Part shown: in pieces, positions 12,761 through 20,097 of the stretch | How the letters are laid out: each line of letters starts with the position of its first letter | Numbering within the stretch: position 1 is the first letter of the stretch | Assembly: GCA_001821455.1 (NCBI GenBank) | Contig: MHLY01000007.1 | Coordinates: forward strand, 100,634 to 124,723 | Direction: 5' to 3' | Source of the DNA: Candidatus Nealsonbacteria bacterium RBG_13_42_11 | GTDB taxonomy: Bacteria > Patescibacteriota > Minisyncoccia > Minisyncoccales > RBG-13-42-11 | Length of the DNA stretch: 24,090 nt | Position numbers and translations under genes: made by a program | The notes under the pieces: model-generated | What the model saw: the letters and a program-made list of their open reading frames with translations, nothing else | What the model was told of the DNA's origin: nothing | Databases searched by the model: none

Positions 12761-13960
12761 ATGGCAGAAAAAGAAAAATTTGTTAGGGGTAAACCCCACT
12801 TAAATATCGGTTCCATCGGCCACGTGGCCCATGGTAAAACCACCGTTACGGCAGCCGTTCTTAAAGTGTCGCAGCTTTTGGGCCGCAAGGCATCAGCCAA
12901 AGGCGTTGACGATTTAAACGCGGCGCCCGAAGAAAAAGCCCGAGGCCTGACGATTAACGTCAGCCACGTTGAGTTTGAAACTGACAAACGGCACTATGCC
13001 TGGATTGACTGTCCCGGCCATGCTGACTACGTGAAAAATATGATTACCGGAGCCGCTCAAATGGATGGAGGAATTCTGGTTGTTTCAGCTCCCGATGGCC
13101 CCATGCCTCAAACAAGAGAGCATATACTTTTGGCAAAACAGGTAGGCTTGCCCTCCTTAATTGTTTTTTTGAATAAATGCGATGCGGTTGATGACCCGGA
13201 AATTATTAATTTGGTGGAATCGGAAGTCAGAGAACTTTTAAAGAAATATGAGTTTCCCGGCGACCAGACTCCCATTATCAGAGGTTCCGCTCTGAAAGCG
13301 TTGGAAGCCACATCGGCTGACGATGAAAAAGCGAAGCCAATCGTGGAATTAATTAAAGCCATTGACGAATACATTCCTGAGCCGAAAAGAGAAACAGAAA
13401 AACCTTTCTTAATGGCGATTGAAGACGTATTCTCAATCGAAGGCAGAGGCACCGTTGCCACGGGAAGAATTGAAAGGGGAACGGTAAAACCGAACGAAGA
13501 AGTGGAATTGGTGGGAATTAAACCTACAACTAAAACAGTTGCCGTCAGCATTGAAATGTTTAACAAAATGTTGGATGAAGGAATGGCCGGCGATAATGTC
13601 GGAATTTTGCTCAGAGGTTCCAAAAAAGAAGACGTGGAAAGAGGCCAGGTTTTGGCAAAACCGGGGTCCATAACTCCTCATACTGAATTTGAAGCCGAGA
13701 TTTATGTCTTAACTAAAGAAGAAGGCGGCCGCCACACACCATTTTTTACCGGATACAAGCCCCAGTTTTATGTCAGAACCACTGATGTTACGGGTGATGT
13801 TACTCTTCCCGAAGGAACCGAAATGGTGATGCCCGGAGACACGGTCAATGTCAAAGCGAAACTGCTGGCTCCCATTGCCATGGAAGAAAAACAAAGATTT
13901 GCCATTAGAGAAGGCGGAAAAACCGTAGGAGCCGGAGTTGTTACGAAGGTAATAAAATAA
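12761..13960 (+). CDS. tuf: Elongation factor Tu
   Basis: This 399-aa GTPase delivers aminoacyl-tRNA to the ribosome. It has KPHLNIGSIGHV, APEEKARG, DCPGHADYVKNMITGAAQMDG (with the catalytic His, H87), NKCD, and complete domains 2 and 3 ending KTVGAGVVTKVIK. The P-loop reads GHVAHGKTT. A23 replaces the near-invariant Asp (E. coli D21), the same position that is Ser in the neighbouring EF-G. Switch I is RGLTI instead of RGITI. It has its own promoter and an A-rich leader without a Shine-Dalgarno sequence. No second tuf copy is visible in the window. Confidence 0.97.
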   Translation: MAEKEKFVRGKPHLNIGSIGHVAHGKTTVTAAVLKVSQLLGRKASAKGVDDLNAAPEEKARGLTINVSHVEFETDKRHYAWIDCPGHADYVKNMITGAAQMDGGILVVSAPDGPMPQTREHILLAKQVGLPSLIVFLNKCDAVDDPEIINLVESEVRELLKKYEFPGDQTPIIRGSALKALEATSADDEKAKPIVELIKAIDEYIPEPKRETEKPFLMAIEDVFSIEGRGTVATGRIERGTVKPNEEVELVGIKPTTKTVAVSIEMFNKMLDEGMAGDNVGILLRGSKKEDVERGQVLAKPGSITPHTEFEAEIYVLTKEEGGRHTPFFTGYKPQFYVRTTDVTGDVTLPEGTEMVMPGDTVNVKAKLLAPIAMEEKQRFAIREGGKTVGAGVVTKVIK

Positions 13961-14014
13961 ATTTAAGATTTGAAAAATTAAGATTCAGGAAATTCAAATA
14001 AAAGCTCATTTAAG

Positions 14015-14359
14015 ATGCCAAAAAAGAAAGAAGCCGGAGCAGTTGAAGAAGAAATTAAGCCCAAAATACGCATAAAATTGCGGGCTTACGACCATAAGGT
14101 GATTGACAATTGCGCTCATCAGATTATTGAGGTTGCTTTAAGGTATGGAGCGGAAATTTTAGGACCCGTTCCTTTGCCTACCGAGACGAAAAAATTCACG
14201 GTTAACAGATCTTCTTTTATCCACAAAGACGCCCGAGAACAGTTTGAAATGAGAGTCCACAAAAGATTAATTGATATTTTAAGTCCCAATCCCAAAGTAA
14301 TTGACGCCTTAACGAGTTTGACCCTGCCGGCCGGAGTAGACATCGAATTAAAGATGTAG
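14015..14359 (+). CDS. rpsJ: Small-subunit ribosomal protein S10
   Basis: This 114-aa protein of the 30S head is also the NusE partner of NusB in antitermination. The core IRIKLRAYDHKVIDNCAHQI (18-37), GPVPLPTETKKFTVNRSSFIHKDAREQFEMRVHKRLIDI and the closing LTLPAGVDIELK are typical. About 15 charged residues (PKKKEAGAVEEE) are added at the N-terminus relative to the 103-aa E. coli protein. It opens the S10 block, 54 nt after tuf, with no clear promoter of its own. Confidence 0.97.
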   Translation: MPKKKEAGAVEEEIKPKIRIKLRAYDHKVIDNCAHQIIEVALRYGAEILGPVPLPTETKKFTVNRSSFIHKDAREQFEMRVHKRLIDILSPNPKVIDALTSLTLPAGVDIELKM

Positions 14360-14430
14360 TCAAAAAGAAAATTATGATAAAATTGCAAAATATTTAAAAT
14401 GTCAATTTTATTTGAATAGCCACAGGTTTG

Positions 14431-14453
14431 AAACCGGGTTATTGCCCGGTTTT
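14431..14453 (+). promoter_or_regulatory. Hairpin in the rpsJ-rplC gap
   Basis: AAACCGGG (14431-14438) pairs perfectly with CCCGGTTT (14445-14452) around TTATTG, followed by one more T. It lies in the 122-nt gap before rplC, the largest gap inside the S10-spc block. It could be a weak attenuator or a ribosomal-protein binding leader. A weak TTGCAA/TTTTAT promoter may lie upstream. Confidence 0.45.
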
Positions 14454-14481
14454 CAGTTGATTCCGTTAAAAAATATTATTT

Positions 14482-15075
14482 ATGAAATTTTTACTGGGGA
14501 AAAAAATGGAGATGAGCCAGGTTTTTGATGAAAAGGGGAATTTGATACCCGTGACTTTGATTGAAGCGGGACCTTGTTATATCACGCAGATAAAAACCGC
14601 GGAAAAGGACAAGTATCAGGCCGTTCAGATCGGTTTTGTAAAAAAAATCAAAAAAATAAAAAAACCGGAAAAAGGGAAAGAATTCAGATTCTTAAAAGAA
14701 TTTAAAAGCAGCGAGAATTTAAAAATCGGCGACGAAATCAAAAATTCAATTTTTAAACAAGGAGAAAAAGTAAAAATTTCAGGAATTAATAAAGGAAAAG
14801 GCTTTCAGGGAGCGGTAAAAAAATGGAACTTCAAGGGCCGGGCCTCGGTTTCCCACGGAACGAAACACGAACTTAGAAATTTAGGTTCGGTAGGCATGAG
14901 TTTTCCCGAAAGAGTGGTGAAAGGAAAGAAAATGGCGGGCCGCATGGGCGGAGAGCGAACGACGATAAAAAACATGGAAATAATAAAAGTTGACCCGGAC
15001 AGCAATTTATTATTGGTAAAAGGAGCGGTTCCGGGAAGCAAAGGAACATTATTGGAGATAATGTCCAATTCCTAA
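14482..15075 (+). CDS. rplC: Large-subunit ribosomal protein L3
   Basis: This 197-aa 50S protein reaches the peptidyl-transferase centre. It has the N-terminal MKFLLGKKMEMSQVFDEKG, GPCYITQIK, the internal GFQGAVKKWNFKGRASVSHG and the KGKKMAGRMGGERTTIKNMEI block (about residues 149-169). In the loop that carries a methylated Gln in E. coli (GSIGQNQTPG), this protein reads GSVGMSFPE, so that Gln is missing. It is slightly shorter than the E. coli protein (209 aa). rplD follows after 25 nt. Confidence 0.96.
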   Translation: MKFLLGKKMEMSQVFDEKGNLIPVTLIEAGPCYITQIKTAEKDKYQAVQIGFVKKIKKIKKPEKGKEFRFLKEFKSSENLKIGDEIKNSIFKQGEKVKISGINKGKGFQGAVKKWNFKGRASVSHGTKHELRNLGSVGMSFPERVVKGKKMAGRMGGERTTIKNMEIIKVDPDSNLLLVKGAVPGSKGTLLEIMSNS

Positions 15076-15100
15076 TTGACCCCTTTATTATTATATATAT

Positions 15101-15730
15101 ATGAAAGCAGCCGTTTACAATCAAAAAGGCGAAGAGACAGGGACAACCTTATTGCCCAAGGAAGTTTTTGACGTGAAACTTAATCCCGACTTGGTTTATC
15201 AGGTGGCAGTTTCTCAGGCGGCAAATCAAAGAAAGGTGTTGGCTAATACCAAAGATCGGGGCGAAGTTTCGGGTGGCGGAAAGAAACCCTGGCGCCAAAA
15301 GGGAACCGGCCGAGCCCGGCACGGTTCAATTAGGTCGCCCATCTGGAGAGGAGGCGGCGTGGCTTTGGGACCGAAAAAAGAAAGGGTTTTCAAGAAAAAA
15401 ATAAACATAAAAATGAGAAAGAAAGCTCTTTCCATGGTTTTGTCGCAAAAACTGAAAAATAATTTATTAATAATAATTGATGATTTGAAACTGGAAAAAG
15501 CTAAAACAAAAGCAATGCAGGACGTCTTAAAGAAACTCCCTTCAAAGGACCAGAGCACCCTAATTGCTTTGCCCGAAAGAAATCAAAATATAATTTTAGC
15601 CGCCGGAAACCTTCCGAAAACAGAAGTTGTTCAGGCCCAAGAATTGAATTGCCTTAAATTGCTTTCTTTTAAATATCTGATTTTACCCAAAAGTTCCGTA
15701 AAAGTAATAAAAGAAACTTTAATTAAATAA
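15101..15730 (+). CDS. rplD: Large-subunit ribosomal protein L4
   Basis: This 209-aa protein has the extended exit-tunnel loop (GGGKKPWRQKGTGRARHGS, about residues 58-76, then SPIWRGGGVALGPK) and a globular Rossmann-like C-terminal half. In E. coli, L4 represses the S10 operon through its leader. Here the only candidate leader hairpin in the block lies before rplC, so any such control would differ. The start follows an AT-only stretch without a Shine-Dalgarno sequence. Confidence 0.96.
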   Translation: MKAAVYNQKGEETGTTLLPKEVFDVKLNPDLVYQVAVSQAANQRKVLANTKDRGEVSGGGKKPWRQKGTGRARHGSIRSPIWRGGGVALGPKKERVFKKKINIKMRKKALSMVLSQKLKNNLLIIIDDLKLEKAKTKAMQDVLKKLPSKDQSTLIALPERNQNIILAAGNLPKTEVVQAQELNCLKLLSFKYLILPKSSVKVIKETLIK

Positions 15731-15740
15731 CACATATTTT

Positions 15741-16163
15741 ATGAAATTAGGAGATATTTTTAAAAGAAAAAAGCCCTCAAAAAAGGAAGAAAAAAAACCG
15801 GAAAAACCCAGAAAACCTGAAAAACCGGAAAAGAAAACTGAGGAAACAAAACTCCCGAAAATCAAAAAGGAAAGTAAGTTTAAAGAATCTTATAGGGTTA
15901 TTAAAGTCCCCCATATTACGGAAAGGGCAAACATACTTTCTGGTAAAAATCAGTATGTCTTCAAAATTTGGCCGCGAGCCAACAAAATAGAGGTAAAAAA
16001 AGCCGTAGAAAACATTTTCGGAGTTGACGTGGTATCGGTTAAAATTATCAATATCCCCGAGAAAAAAAGAAGAGTGGGAAAAATTGAGGGGAAAACGTCA
16101 GGATATAAAAAAGCGATTGTCAGAATCGCAGCTGGCCAGAAAATTGAAGTATTATCAAGATAA
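15741..16163 (+). CDS. rplW: Large-subunit ribosomal protein L23 with Lys/Pro/Glu-rich N-terminal extension
   Basis: The L23 core, about residues 48-140, has VIKVPHITERANILSGKNQY, VFKIWPRANKIEVKKAVENI, VDVVSVKIINIP and the loop-to-end KRRVGKIEGKTSGYKKAIVRI. L23 sits at the exit-tunnel mouth and docks trigger factor, SRP and SecY. The first 47 residues are low-complexity repeats of KKPEKP type, so the protein is 140 aa instead of about 95-100. The extension would lie near the tunnel exit. The ATG at 15741 is in frame, and an internal start just before the core is not obvious. Confidence 0.94.
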   Translation: MKLGDIFKRKKPSKKEEKKPEKPRKPEKPEKKTEETKLPKIKKESKFKESYRVIKVPHITERANILSGKNQYVFKIWPRANKIEVKKAVENIFGVDVVSVKIINIPEKKRRVGKIEGKTSGYKKAIVRIAAGQKIEVLSR

Positions 16164-16169
16164 ATATAT

Positions 16170-16958
16170 ATGAAGGAACAATACAGATTAATTACAAAAA
16201 CGGAGCCGGAAAAAAGATTGCTTTTGTCATTCAAAGATCGAGCCGGCCGGGGAGATAACGGCCGGATTACCGTTCGGCATCAGGGCGGCGGAGCAAAAAA
16301 ACTTTACCGGATTTTGGATTTTGGTGAAGAAAAAATGGGCCTCCCGGCGAAAGTTATTGCCATTGAATACGATCCTTATAGGACATCTTTTATTTGTCTT
16401 TTGGAATACGAAGATAAAGAAAAAAGATACCAGATTCTGCCTCACGGTTTGAAGGTGGGAGATACGATAATTTGCCAAGACGCGGCTGAAATTAAGACGG
16501 GAAACAGAATGAAATTAAAGAATGTTCCGGTAGGAACCCAGGTTTATAATATAGAAGTTGAGCCGGGGAAAGGAGGCAAACTGGTCAGGGGAGCCGGCAC
16601 TTTGGCCCGAGTTTCGTCCCAAGAGGGCGAATATGCTTATTTGGTTTTTCCTTCGGGAGAAATCAGAAAGATTTACAGCGAGTGCTTTGCTTCCATAGGC
16701 CAGGTTTCTTTTCCGGAACACAAATTCATCAATTTAGAAAAAGCCGGCCGGTCGCGACTCTTAGGCATAAGGCCAACGGTCCGCGGCAGCGCCATGAATC
16801 CGGTTGACCACCCCCATGGCGGAGGAAGAGACCGGACGGGAATTGGTTTGAAACATCCGAAAACTCCGTGGGGCAAGAATGCTTTTGGAGTAAAAACAAG
16901 AAAGAAAAAATGGACGGATAAGTTTATCATTCAAAGAAGAACTAAAAAGAAAAAGTAA
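16170..16958 (+). CDS. rplB: Large-subunit ribosomal protein L2
   Basis: This 262-aa protein binds 23S rRNA near the peptidyl-transferase centre and bridges to the 30S subunit. It has GRGDNGRITVRHQGGGAKK (26-44), the PVGTQVYNIEVEPGKGG region, and RPTVRGSAMNPVDHPHGGG with the functionally important His. The N-terminus is about 10 residues shorter than in E. coli: MKEQYRLITKTEPEKR replaces the usual KPTSPGRR start. It begins 6 nt after rplW. Confidence 0.96.
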   Translation: MKEQYRLITKTEPEKRLLLSFKDRAGRGDNGRITVRHQGGGAKKLYRILDFGEEKMGLPAKVIAIEYDPYRTSFICLLEYEDKEKRYQILPHGLKVGDTIICQDAAEIKTGNRMKLKNVPVGTQVYNIEVEPGKGGKLVRGAGTLARVSSQEGEYAYLVFPSGEIRKIYSECFASIGQVSFPEHKFINLEKAGRSRLLGIRPTVRGSAMNPVDHPHGGGRDRTGIGLKHPKTPWGKNAFGVKTRKKKWTDKFIIQRRTKKKK

Positions 16959-16970
16959 ACTGATAATTAC

Positions 16971-17342
16971 ATGTCACGATCACTAAAAAAAGGTCCTTAT
17001 GTGGACGAAAAATTATTAAAGAAAGTAAGCGAATTGAAATCAGGCGGGAAAGAAATCATTAAAACGTGGAGGCGAGCCTGTACTATTACTCCGGAAATGG
17101 TTGGTTTTGCTTTTGGCGTTCACAACGGAAAAGAATTCATTACCGTGAGAGTAACGGACACCATGGTCGGCCACAAACTCGGCGAATTCTCGCCGACGAC
17201 CAAGTTCTCCCGCCACGGCGGAAGAATGCAGAGGGAACTGGAAGCCCAGGTGGCAGAAAAGGAAGCTGCGAAAATAGCGGCCGAGAAAACTGAAACGGAA
17301 AAACCGAAAGAAGCAGAAAAACCAAAAACAGAAAAGAAATAA
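16971..17342 (+). CDS. rpsS: Small-subunit ribosomal protein S19 with charged C-terminal tail
   Basis: The S19 core, residues 1-87, has MSRSLKKGPYVDEKLLKKV, IKTWRRACTITPEMVGFAFGVHNGKEF, and GHKLGEFSPTTKFSRHGG. It forms a 30S-head heterodimer with S13. The remaining 36 residues are a Glu/Lys/Ala-rich, probably helical or disordered tail (AEKEAAKIAAEKTETEKPKE), making the protein 123 aa rather than about 92. The neighbouring L23 and L22 carry similar low-complexity tails. Confidence 0.95.
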   Translation: MSRSLKKGPYVDEKLLKKVSELKSGGKEIIKTWRRACTITPEMVGFAFGVHNGKEFITVRVTDTMVGHKLGEFSPTTKFSRHGGRMQRELEAQVAEKEAAKIAAEKTETEKPKEAEKPKTEKK

Positions 17343-17351
17343 TTAAAAAAC

Positions 17352-17882
17352 ATGAAAGTTTCAGCCAAACTTAAATATTTACGCATTGCGCCGAGAAAGG
17401 TCAGGTTGGTTGTTGAGCAAATCAGGGGAAAAAGGGTGATTGAAGCCGAGAGCATTTTGAATTTCATGACTAAAAAAGGATCCCTGCCCGTTTTGAAACT
17501 TTTAAAACAGGCCGTGGCTAACGCCAAGAACAATTTTCAATTAGACCCCTTAAACCTTTTTGTAGCAAGAATTACCGTAGACGAAGGCCCGAAAATTAAA
17601 AGATGGAGACCGCGAGCCCGCGGTTCCGCCGCTGAAATACAGAAAAAAGTTTCTCACATCACAATTTTACTTGATGAATTGGAAAAGAAAACCAAGAAAG
17701 CAAAAAGAGTTAAAAAAACGGAAGAAAAAGCGGCTGTTAAAGAAATTGAGAAAAAAACAGAAGAAGCGCCGATAGAAATTAAACCCGTTAAGGCGGCGCC
17801 CAAATTTAAACCGGAAAAAGAAGCGCCTAAGCCGAAAGTTGAAAAAACAATAAGACGTTTTTTCAGAAGAAAAGCCTTCTAA
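17352..17882 (+). CDS. rplV: Large-subunit ribosomal protein L22 with long basic C-terminal tail
   Basis: The L22 core, residues 1-112, runs from MKVSAKLKYLRIAPRKVRLV through the exit-tunnel hairpin region DEGPKIKRWRPRARGSAAEI to KKVSHITILLDE. About 64 extra residues follow, rich in Lys, Glu, Pro and Ala and ending with a basic patch (TIRRFFRRKAF). E. coli L22 is 110 aa. The tail's basic end could touch rRNA, which is inference. It starts 9 nt after rpsS with no Shine-Dalgarno sequence. Confidence 0.95.
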   Translation: MKVSAKLKYLRIAPRKVRLVVEQIRGKRVIEAESILNFMTKKGSLPVLKLLKQAVANAKNNFQLDPLNLFVARITVDEGPKIKRWRPRARGSAAEIQKKVSHITILLDELEKKTKKAKRVKKTEEKAAVKEIEKKTEEAPIEIKPVKAAPKFKPEKEAPKPKVEKTIRRFFRRKAF

Positions 17883-17900
17883 TACTTAATACTTAATACA
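17880..17900 (+). repeat. Triple heptamer repeat before rpsC
   Basis: TAATACT, TAATACT and TAATACA stand in tandem between the rplV stop and the rpsC ATG, overlapping the rplV stop. This is a short A/T-only spacer of probable slippage origin, and no function is apparent. Confidence 0.6.
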
Positions 17901-17906
17901 TAATCC

Positions 17907-18551
17907 ATGGCTCACAAAGTCCACCCGAAATCATTTAGAATAAAAGACATTGGCGACTGGGATTCCCGCTGGTTCAACATTAAAAAAATACCCCAATACC
18001 TGGAGGAAGATTTTAAAATCAGAAAAGTTATTAAAGATAAAATCGGAAAACTTGGAGTTGAAAAAGCGGAAATCGAAAGGTTTCCCGGCAAAATCACGGT
18101 TATTATTTCCAGCGCCAGACCGGGTTTGATTATCGGTCGGGGCGGAGGCGGCATTGAAGAATTAAAAAAAATATTGGAAAAAGAGGTTTTTAAAATCGGC
18201 GCTAAGAAAGAGTTAAAAATTGAAATCAAGGAAATAAGGGACCCCTGGACCTCAGCGGCCTTGTCGGCGCAGTGGGTTGCCCAGCAAATTGAAAAAAGGG
18301 TTTCCCATCGCCGGGTTTTAAAACAGGTTATAGAAAAAGTTATGGCTGCAAAAGGAGTTAAAGGAGTAAGAGTCGAAGTGGCGGGCCGGTTGGACGGAGC
18401 CGAGATTGCCAGACGCACTTGGTTAAAAAAAGGAAGAATGCCCCGCCAGACATTAAGAGCCGACATTGATTATGCCGGAGAGAGAGCTCTTTGCACTTAC
18501 GGCATCGTTGGAATAAAACTTTGGATTTACAAAGGCGACAAATTTGAGTAA
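17907..18551 (+). CDS. rpsC: Small-subunit ribosomal protein S3
   Basis: This 214-aa protein of the 30S mRNA-entry site has the type-II KH domain with GLIIGRGGGGIEELKKIL (about residues 72-89). The C-terminal domain has GVKGVRVEVAGRLDGAEIAR, and the helicase-related motif region is ARRTWLKKGRMPRQTLRADIDY. It starts MAHKVHPKSFRIKDIGDWDS, close to the usual GQKVHPxGFRLG. It lies in the standard position between rplV and rplP. Confidence 0.97.
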   Translation: MAHKVHPKSFRIKDIGDWDSRWFNIKKIPQYLEEDFKIRKVIKDKIGKLGVEKAEIERFPGKITVIISSARPGLIIGRGGGGIEELKKILEKEVFKIGAKKELKIEIKEIRDPWTSAALSAQWVAQQIEKRVSHRRVLKQVIEKVMAAKGVKGVRVEVAGRLDGAEIARRTWLKKGRMPRQTLRADIDYAGERALCTYGIVGIKLWIYKGDKFE

Positions 18552-18563
18552 TATATTACCACC

Positions 18564-18980
18564 ATGTCTATATTAATGCCCAAAAAAGTAAAACATCAGA
18601 AATGGCACAGAGGAAAATCAAAAGGCCGTGACTACCGAGGCACCAAAATTGCTTTTGGTTCTTACGCTTTAATGAGTTTGGGAACGCGTTGGATTACGGG
18701 CCGGCAGTTGGAAGCGGCCCGGCGCGCCATTCTCAGATATTTTAAAAAAGGAGGAAAATTATGGATACGAATTTTTCCCGATAAACCCATAACCACAAAA
18801 GGAGTTGAGGTGCCCATGGGCAGCGGAAAAGGAGGGGTGGACCATTATGCCTATCCCATCAGGCCCGGCCGTCTGATTTTTGAGATAGACGGATTAAAAG
18901 AGGATGTTTCCCTGGAGGCCCTGAGAAAAGCCTCAGCCAAAATACCCGTAAAAACAAAAATTATATCGCGCCAGAAATAA
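18564..18980 (+). CDS. rplP: Large-subunit ribosomal protein L16
   Basis: This 138-aa 50S protein lies near the A site. It has MPKKVKHQKWHRG, RGTKIAFGSYALMSLGTRWI, the basic helix ITGRQLEAARRAI, WIRIFPDKPITTKG, and VPMGSGKGGVDHYAYPIRPG. Two start codons are possible: 18564, used here, and an internal Met five residues later that aligns better with the usual MxxPKR start. Neither has a Shine-Dalgarno sequence. Confidence 0.96.
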   Translation: MSILMPKKVKHQKWHRGKSKGRDYRGTKIAFGSYALMSLGTRWITGRQLEAARRAILRYFKKGGKLWIRIFPDKPITTKGVEVPMGSGKGGVDHYAYPIRPGRLIFEIDGLKEDVSLEALRKASAKIPVKTKIISRQK

Positions 18981-18989
18981 ATCTTTTTT

Positions 18990-19166
18990 ATGAAAACAAA
19001 CGAATTGCGTCAAAAATCCAAAGAGGAACTTCAGAGTATTTTAGAAAAAGAAAGGGAAAAATTAAGACAGCTTCGTTTTGATTTAGCGGCCGGAAAAGTC
19101 AAAAATGTAAAAGAAGTTCACAATTTAAAAAAAGATATCGCAAGAATATTAACGTTGTTAAAATAA
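18990..19166 (+). CDS. rpmC: Large-subunit ribosomal protein L29
   Basis: This 58-aa two-helix protein is from the tunnel-exit surface. It begins MKTNELRQKSKEELQSIL and has LRQLRFDLAAGKVKNVKEVH followed by NLKKDIARILTLL, which is the L29 pattern (LRFQLA...N...IRRVRRDIARI). Its position between rplP and rpsQ is the standard one. Start and stop were read directly from the sequence, with the ATG after a run of T. Confidence 0.94.
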   Translation: MKTNELRQKSKEELQSILEKEREKLRQLRFDLAAGKVKNVKEVHNLKKDIARILTLLK

Positions 19167-19179
19167 TTTTCTAAATTCC

Positions 19180-19413
19180 ATGGCGAAAAAGCAATTAACC
19201 GGAAAAATCATATCAAATAAAATGCAAAAGACCGTGGTGGTTAAAGTGGAAAGGTTGAAAGAGCATCCGAAATACAAAAGAAGGTACAAGCTCCACAAAA
19301 ACTACAAAGCCCACGTCGAGAACGAAGAATACCAGATTGGCGACCGGGTTATAATTGAAGAATGCAGCCCGATATCAAAAGATAAAAAATGGAAAGTAAT
19401 TAAAAAGGCATGA
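19180..19413 (+). CDS. rpsQ: Small-subunit ribosomal protein S17
   Basis: This 77-aa OB-fold protein binds the 5' domain of 16S rRNA. It has LTGKIISNKMQKTVVVKVER, HPKYKRRYKLHKNYKAHVEN, and GDRVIIEECSPISKDKKW. It is slightly shorter than E. coli S17 (84 aa) but complete. Its stop overlaps the rplN start (ATGA), indicating coupled translation. Confidence 0.96.
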   Translation: MAKKQLTGKIISNKMQKTVVVKVERLKEHPKYKRRYKLHKNYKAHVENEEYQIGDRVIIEECSPISKDKKWKVIKKA

Positions 19414-19781
19414 TCCAACTTAGAACAATGTTAAACGTTGCTGACAATACTGGAGCCAGAATTATCCAGTGCTTTCACATTATGGTCGGTTCGCGCCGGC
19501 GCTATGGCCAACTCGGTGATGTTATTGTGGCGACGGTTAAAGAAGCCGAACCCAGAAGGATTGTAAAAACGCATGATGTTGTCAGGGCGGTTATTATCCG
19601 CCAGAGACAAAACTTCAGACGGAAAGACGGCAGTTATATTTGTTTTGATGAAAACGCAGCGGTAATCCTGGAAGGGAAATCCAAGGAACCCAAAGGAAGC
19701 AGGATTTTAGGGCCGGTTCCCAGAGAGATCAGGGAGAAAGGTTTTGAAAAAATAGCCGCTTTAGCAGAAGAATTGATTTAA
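19410..19781 (+). CDS. rplN: Large-subunit ribosomal protein L14
   Basis: This 123-aa protein has exactly the usual length. It begins MIQLRTMLNVADNTGARIIQ and has RRRYGQLGDVIVATVKEAEP, VVRAVIIRQRQNFRRKDGSY, CFDENAAVIL, and the closing GSRILGPVPREIR. It sits at the subunit interface and contacts L19 and 16S rRNA. The 4-nt overlap with rpsQ supports the start. Confidence 0.98.
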   Translation: MIQLRTMLNVADNTGARIIQCFHIMVGSRRRYGQLGDVIVATVKEAEPRRIVKTHDVVRAVIIRQRQNFRRKDGSYICFDENAAVILEGKSKEPKGSRILGPVPREIREKGFEKIAALAEELI

Positions 19782-19783
19782 CC

Positions 19784-20089
19784 ATGAAACTGAAAAAAAA
19801 CGACCAAGTTTTAATAATGTCCGGAAAAGACCGCGGAAAAAAGGGAAAGATTCTTCAGGTATTCCCGAAAGAACACCGGATTTTAGTTGAAGGAATTAAT
19901 CTGAGAAAAAAACATCAAAAACCGAAAAAATCGGGCGAGAAAGGACAAATTATATCAATGCCGGGGCATATCTCGGCATCGGCCGCGAAATTGATTTGTC
20001 CTAAATGCGGCAAGCCGACCCGGGTCGGCCATCAGATTTTAAAAGAAAACAAAATCAGAATTTGTAAAAAATGCAATCAGGAGGTTTAG
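19784..20089 (+). CDS. rplX: Large-subunit ribosomal protein L24
   Basis: This 101-aa assembly-initiator protein of the 50S subunit has the KOW motif at residues 5-30 (DQVLIMSGKDRGKKGKILQV). Next come VEGINLRKKHQKP and a zinc-ribbon-like tail with CPKC (about 67-70) and CKKC (about 95-98) around KPTRVGHQ. The four-cysteine tail is common in bacterial L24. The last codons contain the only clear Shine-Dalgarno sequence of the block, upstream of rplE. Confidence 0.96.
   Translation: MKLKKNDQVLIMSGKDRGKKGKILQVFPKEHRILVEGINLRKKHQKPKKSGEKGQIISMPGHISASAAKLICPKCGKPTRVGHQILKENKIRICKKCNQEV
20079..20084 (+). promoter_or_regulatory. Shine-Dalgarno sequence before rplE
   Basis: AGGAGG lies inside the last codons of rplX, 13 nt before the rplE ATG at 20098. 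It is the only perfect anti-16S match upstream of a start in the window. The spacing is long, so it may be chance. It does argue against the in-frame ATG at 20071. Confidence 0.5.
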
Positions 20090-20097
20090 TTGTTAAT

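Noticed and set aside
20071..20097. Longer N-terminus for L5
   Set aside because: The upstream ATG lies within rplX and before the AGGAGG. The added residues MQSGGLVVN have no counterpart in L5 proteins.
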